The notes: generated by a model from the letters alone, not told the origin. Numbered from the stretch's first letter, positions 19,776 through 31,870 are shown. The stretch: DNA of 64,000 nucleotides from Ixodes scapularis (GCF_016920785.2 NW_024609857.1:66570488-66634487), one strand, 5' to 3'. Translations and numbers: made by a program.

Positions 19776-22457
19776 AAGACGCATTGAACCCGCGGGTGGC
19801 CCGGACAGCTTGGTGGTTTTCTCTCGTTCATGTTAGAACAAAACAAATGCATCTGCCGACCACAAAGTGTTGCCCGCACAAGCAATTGTAGTCCGACAGC
19901 GCCTGGTTTGCCCTTTTCACTGCTACTATCCACGTACTCGGACGAACGGAGCGGGCAGAAACACATGAAAACTGATCTTCAAACCTTTCCAGACTCTTTT
20001 GGTACAGCCCCCGTCACAGCATTTTGACGAGAACGCGGGTTTTTTGTCTGGTTTATCCGAAAAGAATACAAGAATGCATGTCTCGCACGGCGACTTCTGC
20101 CCACCGCCCCAGATCGGAAGTGCGACCGACGCGCCACCACCGCGGCGTGACGTAGGAGAGTTGAGTTTGTGTATACTCAAATAAAATCCGAATAGAAGTG
20201 CATAACGAGCTTACACTTTTAATATATTTATTAAGTATAAAAAATGTACACATGAAGATTTCGGATCAGAAACTCAATCGAAGGCGAACATAGGACGTTA
20301 TCACAGACGACAGTGGAACAAAAGAATACTAACAACAAAGTTGCAAACGGCCCTTTAAATGTCCGGCCATAGCGTCGCAGACGAACCGGTGGTACTAAGC
20401 GACGAAGCGAAGTAAAATTAAAAACTAAGCCAAACAAGGCAAAGCAAAATGCGCGATGGTTCGAACGTTGAGTAAACAAAAGAAAGGAAAAAAGCAAACA
20501 AAAAACATAAACGCTGCAGGAGGAACGACCGCGGCAGCGTAGCGTCGACTCAAGCATAAAAAGGAAAGTAGACTGAAAAATGGAAGGAGGTGCACGACCG
20601 TCCGACGGGTGCCTTTTTTTTTTTTTCGTAACTCCGATTTTATTAGTTTTAGTAATAGCGTCGGATTTTCATGTGCACAATCGACTCCTTCCAGAGCATA
20701 CTGATATCGCAGTAGCGTACGTGGTTCGAAATTGCCTTTTTCTTCTTTATCCGGAAACGATCGGGATTAGCCAGCTCACCTATTCGACGAAACAGTTTTA
20801 AGCAATACATTCATGAGAAATTGGAATTGCAACAACAAAACAAATGAATCGATAAGAACAGTAAAGTTGAGACGTAGCTATGTTCTAAAGATTTTTTTAC
20901 ATTGCCCTTTTTCAAGAAACAGGGCGATGATACATTCAAGTTTTGACTGGCTTACGTAAGTTCTGACAGAGTGTTTTCTTCAGGAGAGCCCGAAAATTGA
21001 ACCCTGAAAGCTGTAACACCTTTCCCCCGCGAAGAAAATGTGCGTCACTCATGAGGTTGCACCTATTTTTTAACATTCAAAGTAGCGAATACCCGTTAAT
21101 TTTTTATTTTTTTTTCCTTGGTCACCTCGCACGGAGATAGGCAAAACCAATGCGTTGTAGAGAATTCGACTGCTAGCGGAGACTCCGAGCTCGCCAGGGA
21201 CGCTGCGATCACTTTTCGCCCACGTTCCGCGGGAGTTACCAGTATTGGCTTACATGGTATTTGGTAACCCCTTACAAGAAATTGCGCCATCCGTGCAACA
21301 TTAAACAGAAGCTTCGCAAAGATCGCGAGCCGCCACGTCGTACGCCGGATTGTGTACGGCCTCCACTCTATACAGCGTTCAGCCTTAATTAAGCTGAGGT
21401 TACAGCCAACGCCACAAGCACGAGAGCACGAGGTCGTTGCTTTGAAGCGTTCTTCCGCAGAACGAGCGCTCGCGCTAGAAATGCACGTCTCACCGCCTGG
21501 AGTGCGGGCTAGACCGCGCTTGTAGCTCTGGCTGCAGTCACAGCTTAAGGGTGAACGAAGTATATAGGCCTTTATTGAAGCGGTCTGGCGAATTCAGTTC
21601 CCAAATTATCATTTCTTAGCCTATTAGGAGCTGGATCGATTTTAAGATTAAAAGAATGTGAATCCCGTCATTTTTACGTTGTTTATCGTGTCCCGGAGGA
21701 CACAGAAAACACCTCCTTCATTAAGAAAATGTGTCGATTCCGCTGCATAATCGCAAAGCAAAAGTCGAGTTTTTTCTCTCATTCGCAGCCGCGAGTGGCA
21801 GCCGAAGGAACTACGGCGAAAAGCTTACGTGTCCTCGCTCGGCTCTAAGCTGCAGCATAACGCCCGCTAATGTCAGCAGAGAGAGGGAGAGGAAGCGTCC
21901 TCTGGGAGAGCACACGGGAAGCTACGCGTTACCCCGAATTACGTCACTAGGAGGGGGACCAGGTGTGAGCATGAAGACTGGGAGTGAGTTGAGGAACGCC
22001 AGAAGTGCAAATATTCATCTTCTTTTGTTTACACAACAACTAGGGCATGCAGCCGAAATCGGTTTTCTGTTCTTTACTTCAGAAGTGTCAGGGGGCAACT
22101 TCCACAAATGCTTGCCCGAAGTCCGGAAATCGTTGCACCCCTTGCCCCTCCCCCCTCCCCCCTTTTTAGGAGAGCCTGTGAGTTCAGTTTTTTTCTACAG
22201 AACTCAGAGACACCGAATCGCGGCGAACATAAAATGACTCCTGCAAATGACAAACCTAGGAATAAGATTTGCTTTGCGAAAATCCTATGGGCGAAGGGAC
22301 AATGACGAGAAAATGGAACGACTTGCTCATCGGGCCTGCACCCTACCGCTTCTTTATTTCTAATCATATTCCGAGATTTGTAAACCGCTGGAATACTTCG
22401 ATTGTTTACCGTGATATGGCTGTCTCCGTGTCTTGAAAGAAAGTGAGCTCACAATTG
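19776..22457. other. Unassigned DNA with mixed repeats
   Basis: No gene is supported over this 2.7 kb. The longest frame (21731-22237, plus) lies in GA- and CT-rich low-complexity sequence. It includes GCAGCCGAAAT and AAATCGTTGCACC, both resembling the ends of the CCCCTTTAAA MITEs, so part of this is probably repeat. A T-run lies at about 20614-20626. Confidence 0.5.
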
Positions 22458-22815
22458 TTTTTAGAGCGCAGCTCCTAGGCGCCCATTTCGGCTTGAGCGG
22501 CGTCGCCGTAGCCGTGGCCGTCGGCATAGCCACGCGTTGCATTATGGGACGTTTCCCATGATGACGTCACGAGGGTCAGGAGTGACGTCACGAAGGTCAC
22601 TCGTGAAAATCACGACGGTCACGACCTTCACGTGAAGCTGCCAAAGGAGGAGAGGAAACAAGGAGAGGAGAAGGGGAGGGGGAGGAGAAGAAGGGGAGGA
22701 GGGGAGGAAGAGAGGGTATGTGGGAGGAGGAGGAGGAGCATACCCCCCTCTCCGTACCCTTCCCTCCTCCTCCTCAAGAGCTGCGCTCGAATCTGGCATT
22801 ACAAGGAGTTGTAAA
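22458..22815 (+). repeat. CRE-bearing composite repeat, copy A
   Basis: It begins TTTAGAGCGCAGCTCC, then GGCTTGAGCGGCGTCGCCG, then GCATTATGGGACG. It continues into TGACGTCACGA units (two perfect TGACGTCA) and a GGAGGA purine block. It ends CTCCTCAAGAGCTGCGCTC, then a variant of CGGCGTTACAGGGAGTTGTA. The two GAGCGCAGCTC blocks are inverted relative to each other. Copies B and C have the same order but many more TGACGTCA sites. Confidence 0.85.
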
Positions 22816-22829
22816 AGTTTTTAATTTTT

Positions 22830-22905
22830 TAGACTATAATAATAATAATTATTAATATTATTATTTTTATTACTAATATTTTAATTATTATTATTATTTC
22901 TTTTT
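22830..22905. repeat. ATT/AAT microsatellite
   Basis: Interrupted AAT and ATT trinucleotide repeats. Confidence 0.85.
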
Positions 22906-23088
22906 ACTTCTTGAGTGAAGGGAAAAGGGGGGTCAATAGGAAAACGAAGACCTGACGAGACCCCACCACATTTGTACATCGTTCAATATGGCGTTGTACA
23001 AAAAAAATATAAGGGCGTGTGTATGTTTCTACAGCATAGAACTTAGTTTGCCTCAACGGTCGGCTTGTCTCCCAGCAGTAGATGAGCA

Positions 23089-23300
23089 ATTCAGCCAGTG
23101 CGGTACAACCGCTAGCCTGGGGTCTTTAGCATGCACCACGCAGTAGTGATACACGACCGCACGACGGTACGATGCTCATCCTGACCGAAACGGGCAGGGG
23201 TGGAGATGGAACCTAGGATCCCTGGGTTCTGTAGCGCAAGCTTTCGCTCCACGTGCTCCTAGCTGGTGGGCGCTATAGTCCACTCTGCCACCGGTCCCCC
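23089..23300 (+). repeat. Dispersed repeat, ~215 bp (copy 1 of 2)
   Basis: This is homologous in order and orientation to 51073-51300. Shared blocks are AGCCAGTGC.GTACC, CCTGGGGTCTT, AGTAGTGATACACGACCGCA, GACGGTAC.AT.CTCAT, TTTCGCTCC and ACCGGTCCCCC-like ends. It has no coding capacity. The class is unknown, and SINE is one possibility although no clear A/B box pair was found. Confidence 0.7.
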
Positions 23301-23315
23301 ACGCTATAAGCTATA

Positions 23316-23588
23316 CGCACTGTAACCGGTTAGCTGTTTGCTGAGCTGGTTGGTTGAACGACATTTAAAAAAAAATAGCGCAAAAACGACGGGACACAAA
23401 GTAGAAGACGGACACAGGACATACGTTGACTAACAAACAAACTAAGGTTTACTAGAACTTCCACGCGCGCACAGTGTGCTTGCGCGTGCAACTGTGCGCG
23501 CGTGCGAGTTCTAGTAAACCTTCGGTTCTTAGCGTATGTCCTTTGTCCGTCTTCTACTTTGTGTCCTGTCTTTTTTGCGCTGTTTTTA
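23316..23588. mobile_element. Penelope-like element remnant, palindromic
   Basis: The segment contains GAGCTGGTTGGTTGAAC, similar to the GGGCTAGTTGGTTAAAC just inside the intact Penelope element at 47.6 kb. It then forms a long inverted repeat: AGCGCAAAAACGACGGGACA at about 23378 is matched by its complement ending TTTTTTGCGCT near 23581. Arms are about 75 bp around an alternating GCGC core. It is flanked by ATAAGCTATA at 23306-23315 and 23589-23598, a 10-bp target duplication. Only terminal sequence remains and there is no reverse transcriptase. Confidence 0.7.
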
Positions 23589-23599
23589 ATAAGCTATAA

Positions 23600-23830
23600 G
23601 CATTTATGTTTTATTAGATTGGCTTGAAATGGCGACAAATGGCTATTAGAAACTAGTGCTGATAGTCATGGGCTATTTTTTGCATTTTCAAACTGGAATG
23701 ACTTCAGGTGGCTATTTTTGGCTATAGGCATCAATTTCTGACCAGATTGGCTTCAAATGGCTAGCAAAGCTCTTAGTGGGTATAATTGACAGTTGTGGGC
23801 TACTTTAGTGTTTACGGATGAAAATGGCAA
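23600..23830. repeat. Degenerate tandem repeat rich in TGGCTA motifs
   Basis: Blocks of the type ATTGGCTT.AAATGGC recur at about 23617 and 23747, with repeated TGGCTAT and GGGCTA motifs between. This suggests a decayed tandem of about 130-bp units. Confidence 0.5.
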
Positions 23831-23856
23831 CAAGTGGCTATATTCGTTACACTAAT

Positions 23857-24006
23857 AATGATAATAGAGAGAGAATAAACTTTATTCAAATCGGCCCAGC
23901 AGTTTTGCTTTAGGGCGAGATGGGGGAGAATGGGATTACGCGCTGTCCCGTCCCACCCCCCGTCGACGATGACGGAGGTGGTGCCACACAAGGAAAGCTT
24001 GTGTGG
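23857..24006 (-). mobile_element. 5'-truncated retroposon 3' end
   Basis: On the minus strand the block ends in AATAAAG (polyadenylation-type signal) followed by TTTATTCTCTCTCTATTATC, a simple-repeat tail. A short hairpin, CCACACAAG and CTTGTGTGG, lies at its start. This layout is typical of a non-LTR retroposon 3' UTR inserted without its coding part. The family is not identified. Confidence 0.5.
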
Positions 24007-24962
24007 CATTTAACTACGTTTTTCAGGTAATTCTGCTCAAACTACTAACTACTTTTGAATTCTAGTGCTAATTTTTTTTTATCACAGAAGTTTGAGTTCA
24101 TAAATAAATTAGACGCCGGCAGATGAAGTGCCATTCCCAAAAAAGGGGCCTCCTCACATTCTGTTCGCACCCACTTATACTCGGCAGCCGTAGAAACTGC
24201 ATCACAGGCGCCCTTTTACCAAGCCGCGGACGAGCAACCAAAACATAACACCGGCTCGCACGAAGGCAGGAAGAGATGCTTAACTGCCCTTGGTCGGGTA
24301 CTGACCAAATCCGGTAATGCACGCAGGCGCCGCGCCTCCAGCTGCAACCGTGAAAGACGGGGACACTCCGAGGGTTGTTGTTGTTTTCATGTTGTCTGCC
24401 TTTAGTGCGTTCTGACTCAAGTGGTTTGGGGGTTCCACGGTATGCGCCACTGGAATGACCTCGCAGCTGGACGCCTGTTCCCATGGTCACCTCGTCGTCA
24501 ACGCATACTCCCTTGCCAAGCCGGACTCCCCCACGCGCAAACGCAGACACGGATAATCCTTTCATAGGAGCACGTTCTCGCTTCCAGCTGCAACTGTACG
24601 AGCGACCATGCTTGTTCGCGTAATCATTCGCGTCCTTCCGACCTTCCACGCCAGGGAGACCTCCTCTTTGTTGAAAACGATTTACTTTTCTGGCGTGCCG
24701 GGATACCATATAGTCGCCGGCGAGGATTGCGAGTCATCCTTGGGAGATCCTTTTGTTGGACCCGGCGTCAGCGGCAAAGCATACTTTGATTAAAAAAAGA
24801 AAAAAGCGTAGCACTAGCACTGCAACGAGACGCGCAGTCGTCCGGATGATCTCATCGTCGTCGCGCGACACTTGAACCCCTGACGTTAAGGTGCACTCAC
24901 TCGCTCAGCGTGCCCTCTGAACGTCGTGGGAATCAAAAGGGGCCAGTCATAAAAATCTCAAC
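24007..24962. other. Unassigned DNA
   Basis: A minus-strand frame of 203 codons (24098-24709) crosses a GC-balanced stretch, but I recognise no domain and no splice context. CCAGCTGCAAC occurs twice (about 24341 and 24585). It is more likely repeat than gene. Confidence 0.45.
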
Positions 24963-25238
24963 TTGCCGAAGAATAAAAAAAAAGGAGGAGAGCTTGTTAT
25001 AAAAGACCCTCTAGCTATGGCAAACGTCACATGTTTCGTAATAGCACCTAAAATGCCGACACTCCCTTACCCGACCCTGCACAGCCTGTTACTGAAATTC
25101 AACGTTGCCGTTCTATCCAGCGCGTCGGTGGAACGTCTTTTGAGCTTGGCTGGGGACGTCTTTAGCAGGAAAAAAGAAAAACTCTCCGATAAGAACTTTG
25201 AAAATCAATCGCTTCGAGCGAATCAACAATTTTGGTAA
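24963..25238 (+). pseudogene. hAT transposase C-terminal dimerisation domain (fragment)
   Basis: Residues about 40-90 of this frame read LLLKFNVAVLSSASVERLLS then LAGDVFSRKKEKLSDKNFEN and LRAN. This is the conserved C-terminal block of hAT transposases (N-hydrophobic-SSA.VER.FS..G-R..L...). The upstream catalytic regions are not found in any frame nearby, so the rest of the transposase is missing or has been separated by insertions. AGTAACTTT repeats follow about 100 bp downstream, consistent with a hAT subterminal region. This is a relic and not a functional gene. Confidence 0.75.
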
Positions 25239-25319
25239 AAACGCAAGCCATAAAATGACTACATTTATTTTAGGTTCTCAAAATTTTTTCACGGATCAGA
25301 ACTGCTGTTCGTTTTGCTA

Positions 25320-26640
25320 CCACAAAAATATAAAAAAGTAACTTTGAAAGTAACTTCAAAGTAACTCGCTACTTTTTTACAGTAGTTAGTAGTTTACTCA
25401 ATTACTATTACAACTGTGTAATTTCTACTCTACTTCAATAACTTTTGGCATTGATGCTAAGTAACTTAACTACCTTTTTTGAGCAATTTGTACATGTCTG
25501 GGTGTACTTGAAGGATCGCGTGCTGAAGGGCAATGCCGAGGTGACCTCTTTGTTTTGCCATTCCTCCCAAAACTCAGCACATTCAGGTCTCCCAGATTCG
25601 AAGATCGTTTGAGATGGTTAATAATCCCCTCAACGTTTAAAAAAAAGAAAAAGAAGAACAAGCTGTGTTGAAACGTACTTTAAGAAAAGGGTACTTAATG
25701 TATTTTTTCAAGTACGATTAAAAAAATTTTACTTTACTTGAAGTACATTCTCTGATCATGCACTTGTACTCTACTAAAGTATTTTTTCTGGTAATTTCTG
25801 AGAAAGTAAAACTCCCAACTTCAAAGTACATTCCTCAAATTTGGAAACAAAGATGGTGTATCGTCATGTGAAAACGCGCTGTCGTCTTGCGAGACGTCAT
25901 CTTGTCATTTCTCTGAGTAAAGTAATGGCGGCTAAAAGACCGATAGAAAAGAGTGCTTTATAAGTGTATTGTGCTAAATCGTTCATCAGCGAGAGTAAAA
26001 CAACTACTCTGTGGCGCCTTGACGTTATCCAATATTTGCCGCCATTTCCGAAAAAAAACTGATGCTCCCCCGATTACCCCTGAAGTAATGCATACCAGTT
26101 AAAATAAAGGCATCATAAAAGATTGTGTTAAAAGGTATTTGAACTTGACTTTAAAAGTATGTTGTATTTATAGTGCTTTACTTCACGTGCATTGCACCTG
26201 GTGTACTTACTATACTTGAGGTACATAACCTCTAATTGACTTTGTACTTTACTCCAAGCACTTTTAGATGTACTTTACACAACATTGTGAACAAGCAAAC
26301 ACTCTCTTCAAAATAAAGCTCAGGCAGTACTAAACCTCAAAGTCGAAATGATACATCCGCAGGACATCACTGACCAGAAAACAAAAAGTACAAAACAATT
26401 AATAACATAGAAGCAGAACCAGCTATTAAAGTATTTATGTGAAAACAGAATTTCGCTAACGAATCAAAACATTTATGTACTTCCTTGTTACTATAACAAT
26501 ATAAAAGGAACTTCAAAAGTGATTTGCTACTTTGTTATGGTAGTTAGTAATTTACTCAATTACTTTCAATTTGAGTAATTTCTACTCTACTCAGTAACTT
26601 AACTTAATTACTTTTTTCTAGTAGCTTGTACATGTCTGCG
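25320..26640. mobile_element. hAT-type subterminal repeat region with nested element
   Basis: Two direct copies of a block (GTAGTTAGTA.TTTACTCAAT and GTAATTTCTACTCTACT, then TTTGTACATGTCTG or similar) occur at about 25380-25500 and 26540-26640. Both are dense in AGTAAC. Between them, 25670-26290 is full of AAGTAC and TACTT motifs in both orientations, like the subterminal arrays of another hAT-type element. This suggests one element nested in another. Exact termini and target duplications were not resolved. Confidence 0.55.
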
Positions 26641-26798
26641 TGACTTCTCTATATAAGTTGCTCTTTGACTGGCGTGTTCCTTCTTCCATTCTGATACGCC
26701 GAAGACTCATTTGAGAACGTTTGCTCGCCTTGCAGCTTGCAGTAACTCGCAGGAAAGAAAAATGTTTTCGTAGGCGATGTGCAGCAAGCTCGACTTAC

Positions 26799-26939
26799 TT
26801 GAGGTGAGGGCAAAGTCGCTGACGTGCGTCTTGTTAATGGTCATGTTGATCGTATAAAATATTATGTATTTGCAGAGTCCGTCCTGGGGAAACTTCACTC
26901 TGCGAAGCGCTCCCGTCACACAGGCCAGGGACATCTTGA
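26799..26939 (-). CDS. Putative internal exon with SLACVTG and FPQDGLC motifs
   Basis: On the minus strand a good acceptor (TTTTCTTGACAG) opens at 26939 and a consensus donor (TCAA|GTAAGT) closes at 26799. The exon is 141 bp, divisible by three, without stops and with phase-1 boundaries on both sides. The peptide includes KMSLACVTGALRRVKFPQDG followed by LCKYIIFYTINMTINKTHVS. The pattern C-V-G plus F-P-x-D-G-L-C followed by a hydrophobic strand matches what I remember of a large family of uncharacterised secreted proteins in ticks. Its function is not known to me. The terminal exon at 15647-15929 has the same intron phase and strand and may be downstream in the same gene. Intermediate and 5' exons were not found. 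Confidence 0.6.
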
Positions 26940-28403
26940 CTGTCAAGAAAACGAATGGGCGTGACGCGATTCCATGGTCGCTGACATAGTAAGAAGTGCA
27001 AGGGTGTGCCTAATTATGTTCGCGCTTATTTATTTCTGATTCGTTCTTGAGCGTTTTCAAGTCAATGCCGTATTTTCTCATGAACGTGGAGCTATCCTAA
27101 GATGCTCGAAGCCCGCCACTCGACGCGTTTCTCAAAATGTCAAGCACTGTAACTCAATAAACCCGGCAGAATCTATTGCGTAATACATAGGGGAGTGTGG
27201 TACTGATTCTCTCTGACACGTCTTCGTTATGAAATCCACCATTATTAATCCTCGATTCATGCTATAAAAAAAAAAATGTTTTTTCGTCCTATCAACGTAT
27301 ATTTATCTTATGGGAGAAATATTTGAATATCAAATGACGCGGAGTCAAACAAGTCAGCAGTGCTAAACTAGAGAATCTATTGTCATGTCACACGCAGAGA
27401 AACCGGAGGTGCTGGTAGAGGCACAGGGATTTAAGTGTCAAGATGTTCCTGTGCAAAAGGTTATATGCCCCTTCTCGGGGAGCTCGATCTGTCGTTCAAT
27501 ATTGTTTTATTCGAATGTCATAAAAGTATTGCTCCAGTTTGTTCTCCTTTTAATTCATTTCTCGCCTGGGAAACTTTACTTACTTTGTATAAAATATAAC
27601 ACTGACATTGTTGCCTTGGATCCCTCTGCTACGTGCTGCAATCCTAAAATGTAACTTTGAAAAATCACAGGAATGTCCTTTTTCTCACCTATAGAACCAC
27701 TAAATCCTTTAAATAAACCCATGCATCCGCCTTCCGGCCTAAAAGGTTAATCGAACAAGTCCATGGTGGAAGATAAAAATACAACGCCGTTTCTATGGCT
27801 GCAACCTCCCAATGAAGATGTAATTCAGTAACATTTGGGATCCCTTGCATCATTTCAGAGGTCCGTCGAGTTTGGCCATTACTACCAAGAAGGCAGCTGT
27901 GTTCCAAAATTTACTCGATCTTGCTCCAGAGTAAGGGCTTTGTAGCTTGGAGCTCGAAAGCCTATCCGTGTCCAGCGTTTTTCTATATCTGTTGTCACGT
28001 GACACAACCCTCCGGAGTAACTCGAATCCATCTGCGTAAGATTTGGAAGACAGCCATAGGTCCTGCACATGATGTCATCGTTCGTGCCTCAGGGAGCCGC
28101 CCCGAGCGGTAAACACGCTCAAGCTCAACGATTTCTTTTCTGAGTGCCATTGGGCGCGTTCAGTAGTGGCCCAGGATTGAAGGGGTCAGTGACCCTTTCC
28201 TCTAACGGCAAAAACGGACTTCCGGTGCATGCAACTCCGAGGCTCTGGAGTCAAGCCCTCGTGCACCGAGTCTTGAGACGGTGCACGAGGAGTCAAAAAA
28301 TCGAATATTACGTGCTTTTTTTTTCCCCCAAATTACAAACCAAGGACTAAAAAAAAAAAAAAGTGAAAGAAAAGTGTTGAAACCAAAGAGGTGATTATTT
28401 AAG
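26940..28403. other. Unassigned DNA with a possible decayed coding stretch
   Basis: Minus-strand frames at 27689-28070 overlap in different phases (one contains CRTYGCLPNLTQMDSSYSGG and another HWEVAAIETALYFYLPPW). They could be a frameshifted transposase relic, but I cannot name a family. T- and A-runs lie at 28317-28325 and 28350-28361. Nothing else is recognised. Confidence 0.4.
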
Positions 28404-28690
28404 AATGCGATAGCATTCATTGTTGCACACTCAGGCGTTTGGTGTCGACGACCAAGAACTAGAGCACGTGAGCTAAATTACCGACAATTTAGTTCCGCTA
28501 AATTTAGTAGGGAAACTGAATTGGTATATAGGTCACGTGACGTCGATTTGCCGCTAAATTTGTCGGAACATTTTTCACTAAATTCAGCGGAAAAGCTTTT
28601 TGTGCAAATTTTAGCTGGGAGATTATTCGAGGCCAGATTCCAGATAAACAGAAATCTGTCATGAGTAGTTTATAATGCTATCGCATTAAA
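28404..28690. mobile_element. MITE with AATGCGATAGCATT ends
   Basis: GAATGCGATAGCATTC at the left is matched by ATAATGCTATCGCATTAA at the right. TTAA or TTTAA lies next to each end. The interior is dominated by CTAAATTTAG-type and CCGCTAAATTT motifs in both orientations. There is no coding potential. Confidence 0.7.
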
Positions 28691-29747
28691 ATTGCGCGAG
28701 AGGCAAGGTCGCCTGCGGCGTGAATCTGCAGTTTGCTCGCTTTCGTTATTAAAAAGGGCCGAAGGTAATACGAATAACGCGTTCGGTTTTATTTTTCGAG
28801 GCAATGTCCTGAAGCATACTTCTTTTGTTTGTGATGTGTCTGCTAATGAGAAACGTAAACGTTCATCTGGCGTCTTGTTTTGATCGGCGTTTCAAGTAAA
28901 CTCGGTGATTATTCACTTTCATCCTCTACGTGGTGAACACAGCAAGGACTGAACGTGACACATCCGCGGTAGCTGTACTCACGCAGAGCGCGACCACGAG
29001 GGATTTTTATATGCTTCAGCAGTTATTTCCCTGGAATACGCAGGCACCCTTTGTTTAGACGGTCGTGGTTTGGACCCTACTGATTTCGCGAGGGCGCTCC
29101 GCGGGTCCCTTGCTCTTTCGCTCCGTTCGTTCGTTCGTACAGGGCCGAATCGAGAGATTTCGGGACCCTGAGCTAATGCTGGCCAGAGCCCCGAAATCTG
29201 AAATCATCATGACGATAATGATAATGATGACGACGACGATGATGATAGAAATAATTTTGGCCAACAATTTAAAAAAAAACAGTAAAAAAACAAAACATAC
29301 TTTATTAACGACGAAAATAATCCCTGAAGAAGGGGAACCAGGGGGACAAAAGGCAAACACCGATCTCCAAACACAGCTAGGTGACTGGTGCGCGACCGAT
29401 GCTTTATTAAAACGCCCACGCTTCGAATGCCTAGAAATAAACTAAGTGAGCGCGACATATTTTTACAATATTTACAATAAAATTTCCGACTACACAATAT
29501 ATACAATCAGTATCACATAGAATACACTCTGATGTGTCCGTTTTTCATGTTTTTCTGCATTGCAGGTAAATTAACCCCCGTAGTGAAAACCATCATATTT
29601 TGTCAGCACTGAGAGAGTGAAGGCGAGCTGGTAATTGATCAACATCTTTGTAAATCGTCGTCGCTTTGATTATCCGTAAAAAGCGTTAAAAAGCGATATT
29701 TCTGCAGATGTCAATGTGCACAGCTTTCCGAGCATGCAGTGCTGAAC
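28691..29747. other. Unassigned DNA with GAT microsatellite
   Basis: GAT/GAC trinucleotides lie at about 29205-29246. On the minus strand AATAAAG follows near 29300, so this may be a retroposon 3' end with a simple tail, but no family is assigned. Other frames appear fortuitous. Confidence 0.45.
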
Positions 29748-31870
29748 TCAATTGCCAAGAATTCCGTAAAGCGTATCTATCTCGAGCCTTTTGCTGCCCC
29801 GAGTCCTGTCATCCGCCTCCACTGTTGTCAATTGCCCTGAAGGGTCTCGAGTTCGTTCACATTGATAACAATGCTCTACGCAGAGAGGGCTCAGTGCTTT
29901 AGCCCCCTCTTCGAAAGCTTCAAATTTAGGCCGGAAGGAATTCACACAGCTTTCAAGTGAATTCAACAAGTAAACAGCTGGTTGAGAGGTCTCAACCAGG
30001 TATCTGAAGCGACATTTGAAGCTTAGACAACTTCTTGAAAACAGACTGCGCTTCATTACGAGTATCGCAGGTCTCATCGTCGTTCATCATGCTACACAGA
30101 CAATTCTTGATTCGTTTGAAATTACCCACAATTCCTTTGCAGGAATCGGCGTGCTTTGACCATCTAGTATCAGACAGGCGTTTTAGGACGGAGGCTTTTG
30201 TCCTTTTGAAGGCTGTTCATAAAATATCTCCAGCGCTTTGGCGAAGCCGAAAAGAACACGTCCCGCTTCTGACTTGGGCTGAAAAACTTCTCTGACTCTA
30301 CACAGCAATCAACACTGCAATCTCCTACTATATTTAAAGAATGAGCCGAGCAATGAACATAAACTGCTAGTGGGCTCTTTTTTTATTCTGGGCTTGAAGA
30401 CACTTGTACTTCCCCGACATGTTTCTGGAATTTTCATAAGGCTGACCCCTGTTATAAATTGAAATTCCATTCGCGTCAAGAAGAGAGAGTACTGCTGCAG
30501 CCAGGTACTAACCCGTCTGCTATTGAACTGAAACAAATTTGATGAACCTTTCATGAACAATACCCATTAAACAATCGAATTACAGCAGACATATATGGTC
30601 AACATGGGCAATATGTCGGGAGTAGAATCTACAATCAAAAAGTGGTATTTGGCACGCTGCACCTCCTCGACAATTCGCTTTCGTATGGTCTGTGCCATCA
30701 AGTCAATGAACTCATCACAAGTCAACGTCGAGAGATACGACGGGTGACCCCTAAGCTTGTTGCCATGGCGAACAATGTGATCTCTCATAAAGGTGTCAAA
30801 TTCCGAAATCGCTTCAAGTATGCATAAGAAATAACCATTTCTAGGTGATCCGAACACTTCATCGCTTCCCCTCAATGGAGATCCTAGCTCACCTAGCAAT
30901 CTAATCAGTGCGCGACTGGCTTCAGTACTTATTTTCAGTAAGCGCTCTGGGTTACGAAGTGCCAGACTAACTTTTCGTCTATTCTTGCACAAGCGGTAGA
31001 GCGAGCTAGCTACACAACGACGACATTTCGGTGGTCAACGCTGTCTCCATGAGCTGTTGCTTTTTCTTCCGACTATTTTCCAGTCGCAATACCCATGAGT
31101 CACAAAAGGACTGACACTGTTTGGAACCGCGAACAATTTGCACATAAAACATAACACTCACCCTTTCGACTGCGAGCACATGATCCAGTGTCGCTCAAAC
31201 ACCTCCCCATTAGCAGCCTTTCTTACAAATATTTGAAGACATAGGTATCGCTTCTGAATCGTGTACTGTCTCTCGGAAGTAGGAAGATGTTCCGATCTAT
31301 TTAGAACGTATTGCAGTCCTTTCTCGATACACTCGGTTCGAAATCTGTCGAGTACAGCGGCAAGCCACTTAGCTGGGTCGCTTTTAATAATCGTGGGTCC
31401 TACCTCAAGGGGCTCTGGAGACAGTTATAGGCGCTAATCGGACTCGATTAGAGCTAATGCAAGCGTTCCTGAGACATTCCCACTTCCGTAGTCAGCAACC
31501 AGCTCCCCTACAGTGACATGCGGGCCTGGGAACACTGTAAAGCACTCAGTTGGAGCGGCTCCTTAAGATTGTTCTCCGTGGGGATGGTGAATCGGTGGGT
31601 GTTTCGTGGCAGACGTTCGCACGCACCATTGCGCGGGCAGAATAGAGTAGACGGGACAGAATCTTTGATAGTTCCCTTTGCCTGATCGATGGATTGTCCC
31701 CACTAGTCAGGATTTAGGCTTTTAGATGATCCAAATGGTAGAGTTTCATTTTGTCTTTGGACAACTGGTTAAATGCTGCGTCAACTTTGGCAACTTTCTT
31801 CCCCTTTCGTCTTTCTTCACCTTCGCTTTTCTCTTAGGGGCTCTACTTAAATACGTGCGACCTGACATTT
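29748..31870 (-). pseudogene. ZMYM1/hAT-like transposase pseudogene
   Basis: Pieces of one protein run in order on the minus strand. Near 31840 is a KRKAKVKKDE...KLPKLTQHL stretch. Near 31200 is RHWIMCSQSKG, a stop, then VLCFMCKLF, a TTF-type zinc-finger region. At 30567-30992 is the DUF4371 region with SPRNGYFLCILEAISEFDTF and GHPSYLSTLTCDEFIDLM, ending VDSTPDI. Near 30150 is LSDTRWSKHADSC. At 29750-29950 is a C-terminal FEAFEEGAKALSPLCVEH-type stretch. This is the architecture of ZMYM1-like, hAT-derived proteins (general family knowledge). Stops and several frame changes show it is dead. Its terminal repeats were not found. Confidence 0.75.

Noticed and set aside
21731..22237. 168-codon plus-strand frame
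   Set aside because: Crosses GA- and CT-rich low-complexity sequence and repeat ends. Several other frames are open at the same place.
24098..24709. 203-codon minus-strand frame
   Set aside because: No domain, no splice context and low-complexity composition. Probably chance.
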